Shown: positions 59,636 to 64,000 of the stretch, piece by piece
How the letters are laid out: every line of letters begins with the position of its first letter
Numbering within the stretch: the stretch's first letter is position 1
Source: Methylobacterium sp. NEAU K
GTDB lineage: Bacteria > Pseudomonadota > Alphaproteobacteria > Rhizobiales > Beijerinckiaceae
Length of the DNA: 64,000 nt
Direction: 5' to 3'
Assembly (NCBI RefSeq): GCF_030700285.1
Contig: NZ_JAUYZJ010000012.1
Coordinates: 1-64,000 of the forward strand
Translations under genes and position numbers: made by a program
Notes under the pieces: model-generated
The model's input: only the letters and a program-made list of their open reading frames with translations
Databases searched by the model: none
What the model was told of the DNA's origin: nothing

Positions 59636-62600
59636 ATGATCCCGGTCCTGACCCGCGACACCGAGGCCGTGCCGCTCTACGAGGCGGCCTGCGCCGAGCT
59701 GCGTCTGCGCGGCTTCGAGGGCGACCTGTCGCTGTCGGATGCCGACCGCACGGTCTTCGCCACCGACAACTCGATTTATCAGGTCGAGCCGGGGGCCGTG
59801 GCCTTCCCGCGCTCGCGGGACGATCTGGTACGGATCACCAAGCTCCTCGACGATCCGCGCTTCACCGAGATCGTGATCCGCCCGCGCGGGGGCGCCACCG
59901 GCACAAACGGCCAGTCGCTCGGCCACGGCCTCGTGGTCGACACCTCGCGGCACATGAACCGCGTCCTGGAGATCGATGTCGCCAACCGCACCGTGCGGGT
60001 GGAGCCGGGGGTGGTGAAGGACCAGCTCAACCGGGCGCTGGCCGCGCACGGCCTGTTCTTCGCCCCGGAACTCTCGACCTCGAACCGCGCCACCATCGGG
60101 GGCATGATCTCCACCGATGCCTGCGGGCAGGGCTCCTGCCTGTACGGCAAGACCCGCGACCATGTCCTGGCACTGACCTGCGTGCTCGCCGACGGCACGG
60201 TCTGGACCGCCGAGCCCCAGGACGAGGCCGCCCTCGCCGCCGCCAAGGCGCGGAACGACCGGGTCGGCGCGATCCATCGCGCCGTCGATGCCGTCGCCAC
60301 CGACCACGCGGCGCTTATCGCCGAGCGTTTTCCCAAGCTCAACCGCTGCCTCACCGGCTACGACCTCGCCCACCTGCGCGACGAGGCCGGCCGCTTCGAC
60401 CTCAAGAGCGTGATCTGCGGCTCGGAGGGCACCCTGGCGCTGATCGCCGAGGCGCGACTCAACGTGCTGCCGATCCCCAGGGCCTCGGTGCTGGTGGCGC
60501 TCTCCTATGTCGATTTCGACGCGGCTCTCCGCGACGCGCAGGCGCTGCTGCCGTTCGGCGCCGCCTCGGTGGAGACCATCGATTCCACCGTGCTGGGCCT
60601 CGCCCGCAAGGATCCGATCTGGGCCGAGGTGCGCGCCTTCTTCCCCGAGGATCCCGCCGGGCGCCCGGTCCAGGGCATCAACCTCGTCGAGTTCGTGGGC
60701 GACGACGCGGGCGCCGTCGACGCCGCCCTCGGGCGGCTCACCGCGATGCTGGAGGCCGAGCGCGGCACCGATACGAAGCGCCTGGGCTTTACGGTGGCCC
60801 GCGGCGCTGCGATCGAGCGGCTCTGGACGATGCGCAAGAAGGCGGTCGGCCTGCTCGGAGCCGCCAAGGGCGACGCCCGGCCGATCCCGTTCGTGGAGGA
60901 CACGGCGGTGCCCCCGGAGCGGCTCGCCGACTTCATCACCGAGTTCCGGGCGCTGCTCGACGCCAAGGGGCTGCGCTATGGCATGTTCGGCCATGTCGAT
61001 GCCGGGGTGCTGCACGTGCGGCCGGCGATCGACCTGAAGGACCCCGCCCAGGACGCCCTGATCCGCGAGGTGACCGAGGGCGTCGTCGCGCTCACCGCCA
61101 AGTATGGCGGCCTGCTCTGGGGCGAACACGGCAAGGGTTTCCGCTCCGAATTCGTGCCCGCGACCTTCGGGCCGCTGATGCCGGCGCTGGAGGCGGTCAA
61201 GCGCGCCTTCGACCCTGGCGACCGGATGAACCCGGGCAAGATCGCCTCGGCCCGGGGGCAGGGCCTCACCCGGATCGACGGGGTGCCACGCCGGGGCGCG
61301 CAGGACCGCACCATCCCGCCGTCGGTCCGGCCGGATTTCGACGAGGCCCTGCACTGCAACGGCAACGGCGCCTGCTTCACCTTCGACGCGGATGAGGCCA
61401 TGTGCCCGTCCTGGAAGGCGACCCGGGAGCGGCGGCACTCTCCCAAGGGCCGCGCCTCGCTGATGCGCGAGTGGCTGCGCTTGGCGGCCCTGGCGGGGTT
61501 CGATCCGGCCGCCGAGCTGGGGCGCCAGCGCGCCGGCTGGCTGCGCGACCTGGTGGCGACCCTGCGGAACGGTCTCCGGCGCCGGCCCGACGACGGCGAT
61601 TTCTCGCATGCCGTCAAGGAGGCGATGGATGGCTGCCTCGCCTGCAAGTCCTGCACGGGATCCTGCCCGATCAAGGTCGACGTGCCGAGCTTCCGGGCCA
61701 AGTTCCTGGCGCTCTACCATGCGCGCTACGCGCGGCCCCTGAAGGATCACCTCGTGGCGGCGCTCGAGCCGCTGCTGCCGCTGGCGGCGCGGATGCCGCA
61801 CCTGAGCAATGCGGTCCTCAACAACCCAGTCGCGAGGCTGCTCCTCGCCAGGGCCGGCCTTGTGGAGATCCCCGCCCTTTCGCCCATCGACCTGAACGCG
61901 CGTCTGGCGGATCTCGGGGTCGCCACCGCGACGCCGGAGGCCCTGGCCCGGCTCGATCCGACGGAGCGGGAGAAGGCCGTCCTGGTGGTTCAGGACGCCT
62001 TCACCAGCCATTTCGACGCGTCGGTCGTGGTGGATTGCTGCGCGCTCCTCATCGCGCTGGGCTTCAAGCCCTGGCTCGTGCCCTACCGGCCCAACGGCAA
62101 GCCGCTGCACGTGCACGGCTTCCTGGCCCGGTTCGCCGCTGTCGCGCGTGCCAACGCCGCGCTGCTCCGGGCGCTCGCCCGGCAGGGCGTGCCCCTCGTC
62201 GGGATCGACCCCTCGATGACCCTGACCTACCGGTCCGAATACGCGCAGGCGCTGGGCGGCAGCGATCTGCCGAAGGTCCAGCTCCTGCAGGAATGGCTCG
62301 CCACGCAGCTCGACCGGATCCCGCCCCGGCAACGCGACGGGATCATGCGGCTGTTGCCCCATTGCACCGAGCGCACCAACGCGCCCGGCGCGGTCAAAGA
62401 CTGGCAGACGGTGTTCGGTCATCTCGGGCTGCGGCTCGACGTGCCGGCCGCCGGGTGCTGCGGCATGGCCGGGACCTACGGCCACGAGACCCGCAACCGC
62501 GCCACCTCCGAGGCGATCTACGGCTTGAGCTGGGCGCGCCACGTGGCCGAGGCCCCCGGCTGCACCCTGCTGGCGGACGGCTATTCCTGCCGGTCCCAGG

Positions 62601-62722
62601 CCAAACTCGTCGACGGCGTGCGCCTGCGCCATCCGGTCGAGGCTCTGCTCGATCATGTCCGGTCGAGCAAAGCCGGCGCCGCGCCGTTCCATCCCGCGCG
62701 CGCGGCGGCGGCATCCCGATGA
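59636..62722 (+). CDS. FAD/Fe-S D-2-hydroxyacid dehydrogenase (YdiJ-like)
   Basis: 1,028 residues, close to E. coli YdiJ in length and design. FAD_binding_4 domain with EIVIRPRGGATGTNGQSLGH and APELSTSNRATIGGMISTDA. FAD-oxidase C-terminal domain to about 560. A Fe-S ferredoxin-like part: ALHCNGNGACFTFD, CPSW, and GCLACKSCTGSCPIKVDVPS near 665. A C-terminal CCG module (VPAAGCCGMAGTYGHE). YdiJ oxidises D-2-hydroxyglutarate; the exact substrate here is inferred. Membrane or quinone linkage is unknown. Its stop overlaps the next start. Confidence 0.85.
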   Translation: MIPVLTRDTEAVPLYEAACAELRLRGFEGDLSLSDADRTVFATDNSIYQVEPGAVAFPRSRDDLVRITKLLDDPRFTEIVIRPRGGATGTNGQSLGHGLVVDTSRHMNRVLEIDVANRTVRVEPGVVKDQLNRALAAHGLFFAPELSTSNRATIGGMISTDACGQGSCLYGKTRDHVLALTCVLADGTVWTAEPQDEAALAAAKARNDRVGAIHRAVDAVATDHAALIAERFPKLNRCLTGYDLAHLRDEAGRFDLKSVICGSEGTLALIAEARLNVLPIPRASVLVALSYVDFDAALRDAQALLPFGAASVETIDSTVLGLARKDPIWAEVRAFFPEDPAGRPVQGINLVEFVGDDAGAVDAALGRLTAMLEAERGTDTKRLGFTVARGAAIERLWTMRKKAVGLLGAAKGDARPIPFVEDTAVPPERLADFITEFRALLDAKGLRYGMFGHVDAGVLHVRPAIDLKDPAQDALIREVTEGVVALTAKYGGLLWGEHGKGFRSEFVPATFGPLMPALEAVKRAFDPGDRMNPGKIASARGQGLTRIDGVPRRGAQDRTIPPSVRPDFDEALHCNGNGACFTFDADEAMCPSWKATRERRHSPKGRASLMREWLRLAALAGFDPAAELGRQRAGWLRDLVATLRNGLRRRPDDGDFSHAVKEAMDGCLACKSCTGSCPIKVDVPSFRAKFLALYHARYARPLKDHLVAALEPLLPLAARMPHLSNAVLNNPVARLLLARAGLVEIPALSPIDLNARLADLGVATATPEALARLDPTEREKAVLVVQDAFTSHFDASVVVDCCALLIALGFKPWLVPYRPNGKPLHVHGFLARFAAVARANAALLRALARQGVPLVGIDPSMTLTYRSEYAQALGGSDLPKVQLLQEWLATQLDRIPPRQRDGIMRLLPHCTERTNAPGAVKDWQTVFGHLGLRLDVPAAGCCGMAGTYGHETRNRATSEAIYGLSWARHVAEAPGCTLLADGYSCRSQAKLVDGVRLRHPVEALLDHVRSSKAGAAPFHPARAAAASR

Positions 62723-63615
62723 ACGTCGCCGTCCTGGGGGCCGGCGCGGTCGGCTGCTACTACGGGTTCCTGCTGGCCCGGGCCGGCCACGCGGTCACGC
62801 TCATCGGCCGCCCCGCCCTGGTCGCGGCCGTGCTTGATGCGGGGCTCGTGCTGGAGAGCGCGGCCGGGCGTGCGACCGTGCCCGTGCGGGCGACCACGGA
62901 GGGGGATGGCGTCGCCGGCGCCGACCTCGTGCTGGTCTGCGTGAAGTCCGGCGACACCGAAGCGGCCGGGGCGACGATCGCCTCCCATCTCAAGCCGTCC
63001 GCCGCGATCCTCAGCCTCCAGAACGGCGTCGACAACGCGGAGCGGCTGGCCACCCTGCTGGGGCGGCCCGTCGTGCCGGTGGCGGTCTACGTCGCCACCG
63101 AGATGGTCGGGCCCGGCCATGTCCGGCACAACGGACGGGGCGATTTGGTGCTCGGCGCCTCACAGGCGAGCGACCAGATCGCCGCCGCCTTCATCGACGC
63201 CGGGATCCCCACTACCGTCTCGGCGCGTGCCCTGGACGCGCTCTGGGGCAAGCTGATCCTGAACTGCGCCTACAACGCCCTTTCCGCGCTGACGCAGCTT
63301 CCCTACGGCCGCCTAGTCCAGGGCGAGGGCGTGGTCGCGGCGATGACCGACGTGGTGCAGGAATGCGTGACCGTCGCCGCCGCCTCGGGCGTGTCCGTGC
63401 CGCCGGACATCCTGGATGCGGTTCTCGGCCTCAGCGTGAGCATGGCCGACCAGCGCTCCTCGACCGCTCAGGACTTGGCCCGGGGCCGGCCGAGCGAGAT
63501 CGACCATCTCAACGGCTACGTGGTGCGCACGGGTGCCGTCCTCGGAATCCCGACGCCGGCGAACCGGATGCTGCACACGCTGGTCAAGCTGGTCGAGCAG
63601 CGGGATGGTGGCTGA
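62719..63615 (+). CDS. 2-dehydropantoate 2-reductase family protein
   Basis: 298 residues from ATG 62719 (ATGA overlap with the upstream dehydrogenase). Rossmann start MNVAVLGAGAVGCYYGFLLA, then VLVCVKSGDTEA; ApbA_C helical domain with the catalytic Lys in DALWGKLILNCAYNALSALT and RGRPSEIDHLNGYVVR near the end. The family reduces ketopantoate with NADPH for pantothenate. Coupling to a YdiJ-like gene suggests the actual substrate may be another 2-keto acid, so panE is not assigned. Confidence 0.85.
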   Translation: MNVAVLGAGAVGCYYGFLLARAGHAVTLIGRPALVAAVLDAGLVLESAAGRATVPVRATTEGDGVAGADLVLVCVKSGDTEAAGATIASHLKPSAAILSLQNGVDNAERLATLLGRPVVPVAVYVATEMVGPGHVRHNGRGDLVLGASQASDQIAAAFIDAGIPTTVSARALDALWGKLILNCAYNALSALTQLPYGRLVQGEGVVAAMTDVVQECVTVAAASGVSVPPDILDAVLGLSVSMADQRSSTAQDLARGRPSEIDHLNGYVVRTGAVLGIPTPANRMLHTLVKLVEQRDGG

Positions 63616-63874
63616 ATCGCGCGGAGGAGGACGGGCACGGGGTGCCGTCTGCTTCCGCCCCAAGCGGACCGATCGCCGATCAGGTCGCTGCCGCGTGTCA
63701 TCGTGCACGAAGGCGCCGTGCCGGCGCCCTTGCGTTTCGTGCGTCCCTGCCGAACCATCGGATGGCGCGAGCGCATCCGATGTTCGTGGCGCCGTGTTGG
63801 CGACTGATGGTCGACTGCTGCCGCACATCCCGGCAGATGATCAGCACCTGCGCCCGGAAGCGAAGGGACGAGCG

Positions 63875-64000
63875 ATGGCAATTGCCAAGAACACCGTCTG
63901 CCTCTGGTACGACAGGGATGCCGAAGCCGCCGCCCGCTTCTACGCTGAGACCTTTCCGAACAGCGCGATCGGTTCCGTCCACCGCGCTCCGGGCGATTAT
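63875..64000 (+). CDS. VOC/PhnB-like protein, 3' end outside window
   Basis: 42 codons visible from ATG 63875. MAIAKNTVCLWYDRDAEAAA then RFYAETFPNSAIGSVHRAPG is the opening strand-helix of PhnB-like (3-demethylubiquinone methyltransferase-labelled) VOC proteins. The label is historical; most members have no proven methyltransferase activity. The gene continues past the window edge. Confidence 0.75.
   Translation, partial: MAIAKNTVCLWYDRDAEAAARFYAETFPNSAIGSVHRAPGDY

Noticed and set aside
59183..62692. 1,169-codon minus-strand frame opposite the YdiJ-like gene
   Set aside because: Only its last 112 codons (59183-59521) look like a real gene; the rest is shadow of the plus-strand gene.
1..64000. 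CRISPR array, tRNA or rRNA genes
   Set aside because: No regularly spaced repeats and no tRNA- or rRNA-like sequence was noticed on reading; a dedicated covariance search was not possible.

Overview
The window looks like the chromosome of a high-GC alphaproteobacterium, most likely Methylobacterium/Methylorubrum or a close relative in the Methylobacteriaceae. This is an inference from gene content: a four-subunit NAD-dependent molybdenum formate dehydrogenase (fdsGBAD) beside an oxalate/formate-type transporter, a MucR regulator, a ROSE-like thermometer on an hsp20 gene, a LOV sensor, a gene-transfer-agent (GTA) tail cluster, and the neighbourhood rnr-DUF983-NUDIX-MFS-rpmG. No rRNA, tRNA or CRISPR array was seen.

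Bases 1 to about 23,300 are an accessory island in decay. It holds three IS elements (the 3' end of an IS3-family element, a complete IS3-family element, and an IS6-family element with a frameshifted transposase) plus a 172-bp duplicate of the IS6 right end. It also holds many broken genes: a patatin-like phospholipase with three frame changes, an HdeD-like membrane protein, and fragments of a metallophosphoesterase, ParB-like proteins, a replicative helicase, a coiled-coil/HTH protein and an EAL domain. Intact cargo includes an AI-2E-family permease, a DUF1269 membrane protein, an Hsp20 chaperone with a probable RNA thermometer, a single-domain response regulator beside a LOV-PAS protein that has lost its kinase end, a secreted nuclease, MucR and a flavin amine oxidase.

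Bases 23,328 to about 37,000 are the tail half of a GTA-like or prophage-like cluster: a 5'-truncated DUF3168 gene, tail tube, tail assembly chaperones, a short tape measure, distal tail, hub, NlpC/P60 peptidase, the 1,298-residue host-specificity protein, a fibre-like DUF2793 protein, then endolysin and small membrane proteins resembling a lysis cassette. No terminase, portal, protease or capsid gene lies upstream; the island abuts the truncated DUF3168 gene directly. A chemoreceptor gene on the opposite strand sits between the peptidase and host-specificity genes, and an SGNH esterase sits between fibre and endolysin. The second chaperone has no ATG, GTG or TTG start and joins the first in the -1 frame at an A AAC CCT heptamer, which suggests a programmed frameshift like lambda G/GT.

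Bases 37,200 to 64,000 are core chromosome. First comes a PepSY protein with an OmpR-type two-component system, then ccmI-ccmE-ccmF-ccmH for cytochrome c maturation and a GST-fold protein. Next is fdsGBAD with an 8-bp inverted repeat just before fdsG, followed by an OFA-family transporter and a LysR regulator; together these look like a formate (and perhaps oxalate) uptake and oxidation unit. A 16-bp-stem terminator separates the regulator from rpmG. The leftward run rpmG-MFS-NUDIX-DUF983-rnr follows, then a YdiJ-type FAD/Fe-S dehydrogenase overlapping a ketopantoate-reductase-like gene, and a VOC protein cut by the window edge.
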